Notes under the pieces: model-generated
What the model was told of the DNA's origin: nothing
Databases searched by the model: none
The model's input: only the letters and a program-made list of their open reading frames with translations
Part shown: piece by piece, positions 18,531-27,687 of the stretch
Layout: every line of letters begins with the position of its first letter
How positions within the stretch are numbered: position 1 is the first letter of the stretch
DNA from: JAIEPW01 sp964471915
GTDB taxonomy: Bacteria; Acidobacteriota; Terriglobia; Bryobacterales; Bryobacteraceae
Assembly (NCBI GenBank): GCA_964471915.1
Contig: CAYYID010000007.1
Location: forward strand, 59,441-123,440
Direction of reading: 5' to 3'
DNA length: 64,000 nt
Program-made: the position numbers and the translations under genes

Positions 18531-20456
18531 ATGCGCATCGGCATCGACACCGGGGGCACGTTCACCGATTTCCTCATCCTCCACAACGACGGGACCCTCG
18601 AAACCTTCAAGCTGCGCTCGAATCCGCGGAACCCGGCGGAAGTGATCCTGGCGGGCATCGAACGGGCGGCGCGCGGTAAGAACACCGCCGTTGTCCACGG
18701 CTCCACCGTCGCCACGAACGCTCTGCTGGAGCGCAAAGGCGTCCGCACGGCGTTCGTGACTACCGCGGGCTTCGAGGACATCCTCGAAATCGGCCGCCAG
18801 AACCGGCCGGAGCTGTACAATCTAACCCCCGCGCCGCGCCGGCTGCTGGTGGATCCCGCACTGTGCTTCGGCGTTGCGGAACGCACGTGGTTCGATGGCA
18901 CGGCGGCCGCAAAGCCCGCGGCGGCGGACCTCGCCAAGCTGCGGCGCAGGCTGGAACGGCAGAAGGTCCGCTCGGTGGCGATTTGTCTCCTGCACTCCTA
19001 CGCGAACCCCGAGAACGAACAATCCGTCCGCGACGCGCTCGCCGGACTCGGCTATGTCTGCGCTTCGCACGAGATCAGTCCCGAGTTTCGCGAGTTCGAG
19101 CGCGCCTCCACCACCGCGATCAACGCCTACGTCGGCCCCCTGATGGACGCCTATCTCGGGGACCTTGCCGCGCGGTGCCCGTACCCTTTGAGCATCATGC
19201 AGTCGAACGGCGGTGTCCTCGATGCGGCCGAAGCGCGGCACCATGCTGTCCGCACGGTCCTTTCCGGACCGGCGGGCGGCGTGGTCGGCGCCCTCACCGC
19301 CGCCCGCGCCTCGGGTGTGAAGCGGCTGCTCGGTTTCGACATGGGCGGCACGTCCACCGACGTTTCGCTGTGTGACGGAGAGCCGCGCGAGACCACGGAG
19401 TCGCGAATCGACGGCATGCCGGTGCGGATCCCGATGCTCGAGATCCACACCGTGGGCGCGGGCGGCGGGTCGCTCGCCCGGGTGGACGCCGGCGGTCTCC
19501 TCCGCGTCGGACCGCAGAGCGCCGGCGCGGACCCCGGCCCCGCCTGCTACGGCAAAGGCGTCGACGCCGCCGTCACCGATGCGCACGTGGTCCTCGGGCG
19601 GGTGGAGAGCCTGCTGGGCGGGGCCATGCCCGTCGATCGCGGCCGCGCCGAAGCCGCCGTCGATGCGATCGCGAAGCCGCTGCGGATCGGCCGCGTGGCG
19701 GCCGCCGCCGGGATCCTGCGCGTCGCCAACGCCAACATGGAGCGCGCCATCCGCGTGGTCAGCGTGGAGCGCGGCTACGACCCGCGGGACTTCGCGCTGG
19801 TTGCTTTCGGGGGCTGCGGCGGGCTGCATGCGTGCGAGATCGCGGCGGAACTCGGGATCACGAAGGTGATCGTGCCCGAGTACGCCGGTGCGCTGTCGGC
19901 GCTCGGCATGCTGGCCGCCGACGCTGTCCGCGATTACTCGGCGAGCGTGATCGGCCAGCCGCGGCCGGAGCGGGCCTTCGCCGCGCTGGAAACAGCCGCC
20001 CGGCGCGAGTTGCGCGGCGCCCCACTGGAGCGCTCCGCCGATCTGCGGTACGCCGGCCAGAGTTACGAGATCAATGTCCCCTGGACGGCCGGCGGAGCCG
20101 CCGCGGCCTTCCACCGCGAGCACCGGCGGATCTACGGCTATGCGCTGCCCGCGCGCGCGGTGGAGGTGGTCGCCGTGCGCGTTCGCGCGCGCCGGGCCGT
20201 CGCCAAGCCGCGGCTCACCGCGCCGGCGCGGTCGAAAGTCCGCCCCGGCGTGCGTCAGGTGTTTGTCGATGGCGGCTGGAGCCAGCTTGCGGTGTACCAG
20301 CGGGCGCAGGTCCCCGCACGGGCGGTCCGGGGTCCGGCACTGGTTATCGACTACGGCTCGACGACCCTGATTCCTTCGGCGTGGCGCTTTTCGGTGGACC
20401 GGGCGGGGAATCTGGTGGCCGTCGCGGACGCTGCCGCGCGGAAACGGACTGAATAA
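18531..20456 (+). CDS. hyuA: Hydantoinase/oxoprolinase family protein, HyuA type
   Basis: 641 residues, ATP-dependent hydantoinase/5-oxoprolinase A subunit with an ASKHA fold: phosphate-1 motif IDTGGTFTDF at the N-terminus, VHGSTVATNALLERKG, STTAINAYVGPLM, LSGPAGGVVGA, the second phosphate loop GFDMGGTSTDVSL, GAGGGSLARVD and GGLHACEIAAELG. It would open a cyclic amide ring using ATP. The start is at MRIGIDTGG; sequence upstream is not conserved-looking. The usual HyuB partner gene is absent on either side. The 3' end overlaps the convergent DUF1801 gene by 113 bases. Confidence 0.93.
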   Translation: MRIGIDTGGTFTDFLILHNDGTLETFKLRSNPRNPAEVILAGIERAARGKNTAVVHGSTVATNALLERKGVRTAFVTTAGFEDILEIGRQNRPELYNLTPAPRRLLVDPALCFGVAERTWFDGTAAAKPAAADLAKLRRRLERQKVRSVAICLLHSYANPENEQSVRDALAGLGYVCASHEISPEFREFERASTTAINAYVGPLMDAYLGDLAARCPYPLSIMQSNGGVLDAAEARHHAVRTVLSGPAGGVVGALTAARASGVKRLLGFDMGGTSTDVSLCDGEPRETTESRIDGMPVRIPMLEIHTVGAGGGSLARVDAGGLLRVGPQSAGADPGPACYGKGVDAAVTDAHVVLGRVESLLGGAMPVDRGRAEAAVDAIAKPLRIGRVAAAAGILRVANANMERAIRVVSVERGYDPRDFALVAFGGCGGLHACEIAAELGITKVIVPEYAGALSALGMLAADAVRDYSASVIGQPRPERAFAALETAARRELRGAPLERSADLRYAGQSYEINVPWTAGGAAAAFHREHRRIYGYALPARAVEVVAVRVRARRAVAKPRLTAPARSKVRPGVRQVFVDGGWSQLAVYQRAQVPARAVRGPALVIDYGSTTLIPSAWRFSVDRAGNLVAVADAAARKRTE

Positions 20457-20847
20457 CCAACTGCCGCTTCGCCTGCGGCGCGCCCGGCCACGCCCTGTGG
20501 ATCAGGTCGACGATTTCGGGGCGGTCCAGATCGGCGGGACTCTCGAGCCGGATGCTCCGGACCGTGCTGCCCTTGCCTTCCATTAGGCCCCCGGGGTCCG
20601 CCAGCCGGGCGCCCTTCAGGAAGAACAGCGTAACCCATTTGTGGTACAGCGCGATGGAGAACACAGCGTCCGACGGTTTCAGCGTGGGCGAGAAGCCGAT
20701 CACCAGCGCGTTGTAGTTGTCGTAGACCAGTTCCACAGCCCCCGGCAACAGGCGCTGCAACTTTTTCCGTGCCGCCACCGCCTGCGCGGCGATCGCCGCC
20801 AGGTACTTGGCCAGGAACTCCGCGAGCTGGGCTTCGGCGTCCGGCAT
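20344..20847 (-). CDS. DUF1801 (YdhG-like) domain protein
   Basis: 167 residues. The first 115 match the small DUF1801 fold (LPGAVELVYDNYNALVIGFS, FSIALYHKWVTLFFLKGARL, GSTVRSIRLESPADLD). No catalytic function is established for the family. The last 38 residues are Ser/Pro/Arg-rich, lie antisense to the end of hyuA, and are probably unstructured. It starts next to the haloalkane dehalogenase stop on the same strand, so the two may be cotranscribed. Confidence 0.8.
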   Translation of the reverse strand: MPDAEAQLAEFLAKYLAAIAAQAVAARKKLQRLLPGAVELVYDNYNALVIGFSPTLKPSDAVFSIALYHKWVTLFFLKGARLADPGGLMEGKGSTVRSIRLESPADLDRPEIVDLIHRAWPGAPQAKRQLVIQSVSARQRPRRPPDSPPGPPKSATPKESGSSSRSR

Positions 20848-21783
20848 TTAGGGTATTGGCCTTCGCTTCAGGAACTCGACGATATGCCCGGCGATCTCCT
20901 CGCCCTTATCGTCCTGGAGGAAGTGTCCCGCACCCTGGATCACGATCTCGGGCTCGTTCTTCGCCGACGGGATCAGCGCCCGGAACATCTTGTCGCCGCC
21001 CCGGGTGATCGCGTCCTGGTCCGAGAACATCACCAGCGCCGGCTTGGTCCATTTCGAGAGCACCTCGCGGGCTTTCTTCATACGGGGCACGGCGGGGTCG
21101 TCCGGCGTCACCGGTACCAGCGCCGGGAAGATGTGCGCGCCGGCTTTGTAACGGGCGTCCGGGAACGGAGCGTCATACGCCGCGATCTCGGCGGGTGTCA
21201 GTTTCACGATGCGCATCGCGCCGGCGATCATGCGCCCCACCGGCATGTCGGTCTGCTGCGCGGCCAGCGCCCGCCACTGCATGAATGCGGGCCCGGGGTT
21301 CTCGCCTACCGGCAACCCGGTATTCATGATCACCAGCCGTGCGAAGCGGTCCGGTACCTCGCCCACCAGCGCCGGCCCCAGCAGCCCGCCCCAGTCCTGA
21401 CAGATCAGCGTGATGTTCCGAAGATTGCGCTTCTCGACGAACGCCTTCAGCGCGGCCAGGTGCATTTCGAACGTGTAGTCGGACTTGTTGGGCAACTTGT
21501 CGGAGCGGCCGAAGCCGATCAGGTCCGGGGCGATCACCCGGTTGTTCTTGGCGAGGATCGGGATCATCCGACGGTACAAGTACGACCAGGACGGCTCGCC
21601 GTGCAAAGCGAGGATTACCGGGCCTTTGCCCTCGTCCACGTAATGCATGCGCTTTCCGGCAACCTTCACATAGTGGGGCTGGAAGGGATAGCCGGGCAGG
21701 TTCTGGAACCGGGAGTCCGGAGTGCGGAGGATCTCGCCGGAGCCCAACAGCGCGGTCGAAAGGAGTATGAGCGCGAGTCGCAT
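20848..21783 (-). CDS. Haloalkane dehalogenase-type alpha/beta hydrolase, secreted
   Basis: 311 residues with an N-terminal signal (LALILLSTALLGSG). Dehalogenase-like features: HGEPSWSYLYR (residues 61-71, with Glu63 in the oxyanion region), nucleophile Asp130 in CQDWGG with a halide-binding Trp131 next to it, candidate acid Asp255/Asp257 in FSDQDAIT, and His287 in GAGHFLQ. An Asp nucleophile rather than Ser argues for a halide-forming or epoxide-type reaction. Export is unusual for the class. Start 21783 was preferred; ATG 21795 adds four residues. Confidence 0.85.
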   Translation of the reverse strand: MRLALILLSTALLGSGEILRTPDSRFQNLPGYPFQPHYVKVAGKRMHYVDEGKGPVILALHGEPSWSYLYRRMIPILAKNNRVIAPDLIGFGRSDKLPNKSDYTFEMHLAALKAFVEKRNLRNITLICQDWGGLLGPALVGEVPDRFARLVIMNTGLPVGENPGPAFMQWRALAAQQTDMPVGRMIAGAMRIVKLTPAEIAAYDAPFPDARYKAGAHIFPALVPVTPDDPAVPRMKKAREVLSKWTKPALVMFSDQDAITRGGDKMFRALIPSAKNEPEIVIQGAGHFLQDDKGEEIAGHIVEFLKRRPIP

Positions 21784-21971
21784 GCTTTCGATCATAGAGC
21801 CAGTTGTCCTCCGGCGTCGCGGCCGGACGGGTAAAAATCCGTATCTCCTGAATCTGTGCAAGAATTTGCAAATAATCGACTTGCCGCGGAATCCCCGGCG
21901 GCGAAGCGCGAGGAATCAACCACTTGCGCCTGCTACGCGGCAGACTCCAGCGGACCCCGGTTCGGCTCCGC

Positions 21972-23186
21972 ATGTGTTCTCATAAAGGAATCGATCTGGA
22001 ACTCACCCCCGAAAAATGGGTCTATGGCGGGGACTCTCTGGCGCGCGTGGATGGCCGCGTTGCGCTTACACCCCTGCTTCTGCCCGGCGAAGCCGCGCAA
22101 GTGGCTCTCGAACCCGCCAAGGGCGGCATCCTCCGCGGCCGGGTCCTGGAAGTCCGCCATCCGTCGCCGGACCGCGTGGATCCCCTATGCCCGCACTTTG
22201 GCGCCTGCGGCGGCTGCCATTACCAGCATGCCGGCTATGCCTTCCAGGTCTCGCGCAAGGCCGACATCCTTCGCGAACAGATCAAACGGGTCGGCCGCAT
22301 CGACTGGACCGGACCGATCGCCACGGTGACTGGCGACCCCTGGCGCTACCGCAACCGCGTCCAGGTGCACTTCGGCGATGCGGGCGCCGGTTACTTCGCG
22401 GCCGGTTCCCATGATCTCGTGCCCGTGACCCAATGTCCCGTGGCCGCGGAGCCGCTGGAGCACGCCATCGCCGTGCTCAACGCCATGCACGACCTGGAGC
22501 AGTTTCCACGCTTCCTGCGGTCGCTCGAGCTGTTCACGAACGGCAGCGAGGTGCAGGTGAACGTGCTCGAAACCGGGCGCAAGCTGGCGCGCTGGTTCTT
22601 CGACTGGCTGGCCGAGGCGCTGCCGGGAGCTACCGCTCCGGCGCTCGATTACAACGTGGGCGGCCTGGCCTTCCGCGTCAGCCACGATTCGTTCTTTCAG
22701 GTGAACCGCTTCCTCGTCGATGACCTGGCCCGGCTGGCCACGGGCGAGGCGAGCGGTGGCTTCGCGCTCGACCTTTATGCGGGCGTCGGGCTCTTTTCGC
22801 TGGCCCTGGCCCCGCGTTTCGAGCGCGTGCTCGCGGTGGAAGCCAGCGGCAGCGCCGCCCGCGACCTGGCGTACAACGCTGCGCGCTGCGCCCGCGCTGT
22901 AGACATCCAGCAGGCGCGCGCGGAAGAAGCCCTGGCGGAGGTCACGGACCGGCCGGACCTCGTCCTCGCCGATCCTCCGCGCGCCGGCCTCGGCAAGTCC
23001 GTGACGCGGGAACTGCTGCGGCTCGCCGCGCCCGCCGTCACCCTGGTGTCCTGCGATCCAGCGACGCTCGCGCGCGATCTCGCAGACCTCACCCGCGGCG
23101 GCTATGCCATCGAGGACGTCACGCTAATCGATTTGTTCCCGCAGACGTACCACATAGAATCCGTCGTCCGCCTGCGACGCGGCTAG
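21972..23186 (+). CDS. TrmA/RlmD-type RNA m5U methyltransferase
   Basis: 404 residues: an N-terminal TRAM-like beta domain, a [4Fe-4S] site with Cys73, Cys79, Cys82 and a later Cys (CPHFGACGGCHYQH), and a C-terminal SAM domain with DLYAGVGLFSLAL, DPPRAG and the nucleophile Cys361 in SCDPATLARDL. Members methylate U to m5U in 23S rRNA or tRNA; the exact target cannot be told here. The ATG at 21972 fits the family start; a longer frame begins at 21924. Its stop overlaps the convergent vsr gene by four bases. Confidence 0.9.
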   Translation: MCSHKGIDLELTPEKWVYGGDSLARVDGRVALTPLLLPGEAAQVALEPAKGGILRGRVLEVRHPSPDRVDPLCPHFGACGGCHYQHAGYAFQVSRKADILREQIKRVGRIDWTGPIATVTGDPWRYRNRVQVHFGDAGAGYFAAGSHDLVPVTQCPVAAEPLEHAIAVLNAMHDLEQFPRFLRSLELFTNGSEVQVNVLETGRKLARWFFDWLAEALPGATAPALDYNVGGLAFRVSHDSFFQVNRFLVDDLARLATGEASGGFALDLYAGVGLFSLALAPRFERVLAVEASGSAARDLAYNAARCARAVDIQQARAEEALAEVTDRPDLVLADPPRAGLGKSVTRELLRLAAPAVTLVSCDPATLARDLADLTRGGYAIEDVTLIDLFPQTYHIESVVRLRRG

Positions 23187-23587
23187 CCAAGAAATCGCTG
23201 CAGACGTTGTTCGAGGCGAACGGCGCTAACGGTTTCGCACTCCCAGATAACGAGGCAGGCCCATCCCAGGCGGGCGAGCTTTCTGCGGCTGCGCGCATCG
23301 CGCTCGCGGTTCCCCTCCAGCTTAGGCCGCCAGTAGGACTGCCGGGACTTCGGGATACGGCCTTCCCGGCAGCGCCCGTGCAGGTGCCAGAAACAGCCAT
23401 GCACGAAGATCACCTTTCTTCGTGACGGGAATACCAGGTCTGGCTTGCCCGGCAGGTCGCGGCGGTGCAACCGGAACCGATAGCCCAGTGCGTGCGCCAG
23501 ACGGCGAACCACGATCTCTGGATGAGAGTCCTTCGACCGGATCCGCCGCATGTTCTCGCTGCGCTCCAATCTGCTGAGCCGGTCCAT
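23183..23587 (-). CDS. vsr: Very short patch repair endonuclease Vsr
   Basis: 134 residues. Nicks DNA 5' of the T in T:G mismatches made by deamination of 5-methylcytosine. Catalytic Asp50 (GKPDLVF), His63 and His68 (VHGCFWHLHG) and the zinc-type residues in this loop match the family, as do ENMRRIRSKDSHPE and the C-terminal WECE. It lies three bases after the HNH gene and belongs with the C5 methyltransferase two genes upstream. Confidence 0.95.
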   Translation of the reverse strand: MDRLSRLERSENMRRIRSKDSHPEIVVRRLAHALGYRFRLHRRDLPGKPDLVFPSRRKVIFVHGCFWHLHGRCREGRIPKSRQSYWRPKLEGNRERDARSRRKLARLGWACLVIWECETVSAVRLEQRLQRFLG

Positions 23588-23590
23588 AAA

Positions 23591-24196
23591 CTACTTCTCG
23601 TGCAGTATCTCTTCCGCACGGTCTGGGTACTTGCGCAGTAGCCAACGCAAGACGTCGAGTTGGTCTTTTCCCGTCGCGCGCCGAAGTTGCGCGAGGAGCT
23701 TGCTGGACGAAGGCCGGTCCGGAGTGAGATTCCGAGAACCTTCGTTGCATACCGAGCAAACCGCGCGAAGGTTGGACAACTCGTCCGCGCCGCCCATCGA
23801 CTTGTCCACGATGTGGCCGATATGGAGCCGGGTTCTGCGTGACGAGTCGTAAGGGTGCGGTTCCCCAGCTACCGCTCCGCACATCTGGCATGTGAAGCCG
23901 TTGCGATCGAGAACCAAGGCGCGCAACTCCTTGCTCATGGTACGGGCAAACGCCGGCCGGGGCCTAGGATCGATCAAAAGGTACTGACCCGGCTTCAAGT
24001 CGCTGCGGTCGTTATGCGTGAGAATCTGGTATCCCTCTTCATCGCGCAGCTCACGCACCCGGCGGGCCCATTCGCTGGCTCTGCCCGAAACAAGGCTCAG
24101 TTGTTCCGAATCGACGACTTGCCCAGCATTTTCCAGAAGGGATGCTCGCAGCTTGGCTTTCGCTCCATCGCGCCGCTTTCCAGCCCTTCTCGCCAT
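23591..24196 (-). CDS. HNH endonuclease with N-terminal winged-helix domain
   Basis: 201 residues. Residues about 14-60 look like a winged helix (LLENAGQVVDSEQLSLVSG, ARRVRELRDEEGYQI). The HNH domain has four cysteines (Cys103, Cys106, Cys147, Cys150) around RLHIGHIVDKSMGGADELSN and CSVCNEG, a Zn-stabilised HNH fold. Next to a C5 methyltransferase and Vsr, it is most likely the restriction enzyme of the module. Its ATG overlaps the methyltransferase stop (TGATG), a coupling signal. Confidence 0.85.
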   Translation of the reverse strand: MARRAGKRRDGAKAKLRASLLENAGQVVDSEQLSLVSGRASEWARRVRELRDEEGYQILTHNDRSDLKPGQYLLIDPRPRPAFARTMSKELRALVLDRNGFTCQMCGAVAGEPHPYDSSRRTRLHIGHIVDKSMGGADELSNLRAVCSVCNEGSRNLTPDRPSSSKLLAQLRRATGKDQLDVLRWLLRKYPDRAEEILHEK

Positions 24197-25155
24197 CAGA
24201 CCGCCTTCGCGATCCGTTTCGCGCGCACCGCTGTGGCGACCGATTCCGCCACTGCCCTCGCGACCGGAGGCGGGAACGCGTTGCCAACCTGCCGGTAAGC
24301 GGCGGTCTTTCTCCCCGAGAACTTCCACTCCGGCGGAAACCCCTGCAGTAGAGCCGCCATCGCCACCGTAAGCTTCGGCATGCCGGCGAAGTCACGCGCA
24401 GGCGCCTCGTCTGCCACTCCGTGCGCGTCGACACTCAGTTGCTCCCAGGCCCGTTTGGCGCGGGTCGGCCCCAGGTCCGGCCCACCGTGCTTCTTGGACC
24501 CGCCCACAAGCGTTGGCGCGATGGAGTCCGCGCGCTCCCGCCAGAGCCTAGCCCCCTTCCAACCACGGGACCGCATGAGATCGAACAGCGTTTCTCCGAC
24601 GCTCGCCGGCGGGGTTTGGGATGGCAGAGGCCACTCGAACGCTGGCCAAGAGTCCCGTCTCAAGGCGACAATCGCAACCCGCGGCCGCAGTTGCGGCACT
24701 CCATAATCGGAAGCGTTGAGGAGCTTCCAATCCGATTCGTAGCCCAGCGCGCTGAGCTGGTTCTTGAGGAAGCGCCGGTAGTCGTCGAACACCGCATCCA
24801 GAAAACCGCGGACGTTTTCGATCATTACAGCCCGAGGACGGATCTCTTCGATGATGCGGAGCGCTGCCGGGAACAGATTGCGCTCGTCTTGGTCCCCCAG
24901 TTGCTTCCCCGCCACGGAAAACGGCGGGCACGGAAGACCGGCGGCGAGAAGGTCCACGCCGCGGTAGGGTCGCGGATCGAACGCATTGAGATCCTGCTCG
25001 ATCACATTCCATGTGGGACGGTTCAGCCGGAGTGTCGCACACGCCTGAGGGTCGATCTCGACCAGCCCCACGTGACGGAAACCAGCCATCTCCAGGCCCA
25101 GCGCCTGTCCGCCGGCTCCCGCGCACAACTCCAGCGATGTGAGGCCGCCGCTCAT
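24196..25155 (-). CDS. DNA (cytosine-5) methyltransferase
   Basis: 319 residues with C5-methyltransferase motifs in order: I LELCAGAGGQALG, IV GLPCPPFS with catalytic Cys76, VI IENVRGF, VIII QLRPRVAIVAL, a target-recognition region near 190-270, and X RQVGNAFPPPVA. The specificity is unknown. Start at MSGGLTSLELC; an in-frame ATG/GTG further up (25233) adds a basic N-terminus and is possible. It leads the island methyltransferase-HNH-Vsr, whose codons look somewhat AT-richer than neighbours by eye. Confidence 0.93.
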   Translation of the reverse strand: MSGGLTSLELCAGAGGQALGLEMAGFRHVGLVEIDPQACATLRLNRPTWNVIEQDLNAFDPRPYRGVDLLAAGLPCPPFSVAGKQLGDQDERNLFPAALRIIEEIRPRAVMIENVRGFLDAVFDDYRRFLKNQLSALGYESDWKLLNASDYGVPQLRPRVAIVALRRDSWPAFEWPLPSQTPPASVGETLFDLMRSRGWKGARLWRERADSIAPTLVGGSKKHGGPDLGPTRAKRAWEQLSVDAHGVADEAPARDFAGMPKLTVAMAALLQGFPPEWKFSGRKTAAYRQVGNAFPPPVARAVAESVATAVRAKRIAKAV

Positions 25156-25329
25156 TAGATTTCTAGTGTATTCCTCTTCGGCCGCGGCGTAGAGGGTCGG
25201 TTGAATCAGCTTGCAACGAGAGTTCTTCACCAACTCCTTTATTCGGCTAGTTTCGCCATTTCTTCACTAGGAGTCAAGACCGGAATTCGAAGGACCCCTC
25301 CCGCAGACCTACCACATCGGCCGCGGCGC

Positions 25330-26607
25330 TTAGCGCCGCCCCGGAACCAGCGACGGCGCTTCCACCAGCGACTGGTAGACCAGCGTGCGGAACTTGTCCT
25401 GGATGTCGGAGCCGCCCGCGGGGATGAGCTGGGTCATCATCAGCGCGACCAGTCCCTCGGCGGGAGCCACCCAGTAGGTGGTGAAGTACGCGCCGCCCCA
25501 GCCGAATTCGCCCTGGGAGGCCAGGCGTCCGGTCTTGCCGATGTCCTCGACGATGGAGAACCCGAGGCCGAAGCTCATCCCCTCCTGGCCGTAGAGATTG
25601 CCGGTCTGGTTCGAGATCATGGCGCGGACAGAGGCGGGGCTGAGCAGGCGGGCGCCGGCAAGCTCGCCGCCGTTCAGCAGCATCTGGAGGAAGCGGCCGT
25701 AGTCGGCCGCCGTGGAGATCAGGCCCGCGCCGCCGGCGAAGCACTTGCGGGGACCGTCGACGTACTCGCCCTGGCCTTCGCGGCCCCGGTCCGGAGCGCG
25801 GCGGATGCGGCCGTCGTCGCCCATGCCATAGACCGCCGCCAGGCGCGACGCCTTGTCGCGCGGGACGAAAAAGAACGTGTCCTTCATCTCCAGCGGATCG
25901 AAGATGCGCTTCGCGAAGAACTGGTCGAGGGGCAGGCCGGAGGCGACCTCGACCACGCGGCCGAGGATATCGGTGTTGTAGCCGTAGACCCATTTCTCGC
26001 CGGGCTGCGCGTCGAAGGGCAGACGCGCGAGGCGGTCGATGACGGCGGAGAGGGGTTCGTCCTTGTCGGCGAGGTACCACATGTAGGCTCCGGCGGCCTT
26101 GTACTGCGCTTCGGCGGCGTTGGTGCCATAGGAGACGCCGGCGGTGTGGGTCAGCAGGTCGCGGATGGTGATGGCGCGCCGGGCGGGGACCGCGCCGGGA
26201 GGCGCGCCCGCGGGTCCGGGAGCGGCGACGGTGGTGTTGCGGAAGGCGGGGATGAACTTCGCCACGGGGTCGCCCAGGCGGACCTTGCCCTCTTCGACCA
26301 GCATCATCACGGCCACGCTGGTGACGGCCTTCGATTGCGACGCGATGCGGAACAGCGTGTCCGGATCCATCCGCTTGCCGGCCTCAACGTCCTGCATGCC
26401 GTAGGCGCGCTGGTGGATAATCTTGCCGTGGCGGGCGATGTAGGTGACGGCGCCGGCGATGCGGCGCTCGCGGACGTAGTCCTCCATGACGGCGTCGAGG
26501 CGCTTGAGGCGGTCGGAAGAGACGCCGGCGGATTCGGGTGCGGCGACGGGGAGTCCGGCGGCCAGGGCGGAACAGGCGGCGGTGAAGGCGAGCAGGAGAG
26601 GGCGCAT
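25330..26607 (-). CDS. Secreted serine hydrolase, class C beta-lactamase family
   Basis: 425 residues with signal peptide (LLLAFTAACSALAAG). Penicillin-binding/beta-lactamase family S12 fold: Ser90-Gln-Ser-Lys93 in FRIASQSKAV, the Tyr-x-Asn loop in YGYNTDILGRV, and GEFGWGGAYFTTYW toward the C-terminus. Such proteins are usually esterases, D-aminopeptidases or transesterases rather than true beta-lactamases; the substrate is unknown. ATG 26607 was chosen; GTG 26616 is three codons up. Divergent from the dehydrogenase gene. Confidence 0.9.
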   Translation of the reverse strand: MRPLLLAFTAACSALAAGLPVAAPESAGVSSDRLKRLDAVMEDYVRERRIAGAVTYIARHGKIIHQRAYGMQDVEAGKRMDPDTLFRIASQSKAVTSVAVMMLVEEGKVRLGDPVAKFIPAFRNTTVAAPGPAGAPPGAVPARRAITIRDLLTHTAGVSYGTNAAEAQYKAAGAYMWYLADKDEPLSAVIDRLARLPFDAQPGEKWVYGYNTDILGRVVEVASGLPLDQFFAKRIFDPLEMKDTFFFVPRDKASRLAAVYGMGDDGRIRRAPDRGREGQGEYVDGPRKCFAGGAGLISTAADYGRFLQMLLNGGELAGARLLSPASVRAMISNQTGNLYGQEGMSFGLGFSIVEDIGKTGRLASQGEFGWGGAYFTTYWVAPAEGLVALMMTQLIPAGGSDIQDKFRTLVYQSLVEAPSLVPGRR

Positions 26608-26677
26608 CGGGGTCACGCCCCGTATGCTACCGCAGCGGTGAGATCGGCGCGGATCCTGTTGTTGCCATACTTGCCCT

Positions 26678-27670
26678 ATGCGCGTGTTGGTTTACGACAC
26701 CCACTCCTATGACCGGACTTTTCTCGACGCCGCGAACGGCGGGCGTCACCGGCTCGAATACACCACTGCACAACTCGACCCGCACACGGCCGCGCTCGCC
26801 GATGGCTACGAGGCCGTCTGCCTCTTCGTGAACGACCGCGCGGACGCCGCGGCGCTCGAGCGTTTGGCCGCGGGCGGCGTACGCCTGATCGCCCAGCGCT
26901 CGACGGGTTTCAACAACATCGACCTGCCGGCCGCGGCGCGGCTGGGCATCGCGGCCGCGCGCGTCGCATACTACTCGCCGCACTCGGTGGCGGAGTTTGC
27001 CGCCGGGCTGCTGCAAACCCTGAACCGGCGCATCCACCGCGCCTACAACCGGACCCGCGAGTTCAACTTCCGGCTCGCCGGCCTGCTGGGGCGCGACCTG
27101 CATGGCCGCACCGTGGGCGTCATCGGCACCGGAAAGATCGGCTCGGTTTTTGCGCGCATCATGCACGGCTTCGGTTGTCCGCTGCTGGCCAGTGACGTGC
27201 GGGAGAACCCGGAGGTAGTCGCCCTGGGCGCGCAGTACGTTCCAGTGGAGGAATTGCTGCGCCGCTCCGATATCGTCAGCCTGCACGCGCCGCTGGTGCC
27301 CGCCACCCGCCACTTGCTCAACGCCGCCACGCTGGCGCTCACTCGTCCCGGAGTGATGATCATAAACACCAGCCGCGGCGGCCTGATCGACACCGAGGCG
27401 TTGATCGCCGCGGTGCAGAGCGGTCACGTCGGGGCGGTGGGCCTCGACGTGTACGAGGAGGAAGAGGGCGTCTTCTTCCGCGACCTTTCCGAGACGGTGA
27501 TCGCGGACGAGGTGCTGGCGCGGCTGATGACGTTCCCGAACGTCCTGGTGACGAGTCACCAGGCGTTTTTCACGCAGGACGCGATGAGCACCATCGCGGC
27601 GACGGCGATCCGGAACCTCACGGACTTTGAGGAAGGGCGCGAGAACGAGAACTGGCTGCGGGTCCCGTAG
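26678..27670 (+). CDS. D-2-hydroxyacid dehydrogenase (LdhA-like)
   Basis: 330 residues, cytoplasmic NAD-dependent reduction of a 2-oxo acid, probably pyruvate to D-lactate. NAD motif GVIGTGKIGSVFARI, catalytic Arg in NTSRGGLIDTEAL, Glu in the LDVYEEEEG region and His in TSHQAFFT are in place, and STGFNNIDLPAA and YSPHSVAEFA follow the D-lactate dehydrogenase subgroup. Monocistronic; divergent from the serine hydrolase. Confidence 0.92.
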   Translation: MRVLVYDTHSYDRTFLDAANGGRHRLEYTTAQLDPHTAALADGYEAVCLFVNDRADAAALERLAAGGVRLIAQRSTGFNNIDLPAAARLGIAAARVAYYSPHSVAEFAAGLLQTLNRRIHRAYNRTREFNFRLAGLLGRDLHGRTVGVIGTGKIGSVFARIMHGFGCPLLASDVRENPEVVALGAQYVPVEELLRRSDIVSLHAPLVPATRHLLNAATLALTRPGVMIINTSRGGLIDTEALIAAVQSGHVGAVGLDVYEEEEGVFFRDLSETVIADEVLARLMTFPNVLVTSHQAFFTQDAMSTIAATAIRNLTDFEEGRENENWLRVP

Positions 27671-27687
27671 AGGATCCTGCGCTGCCG

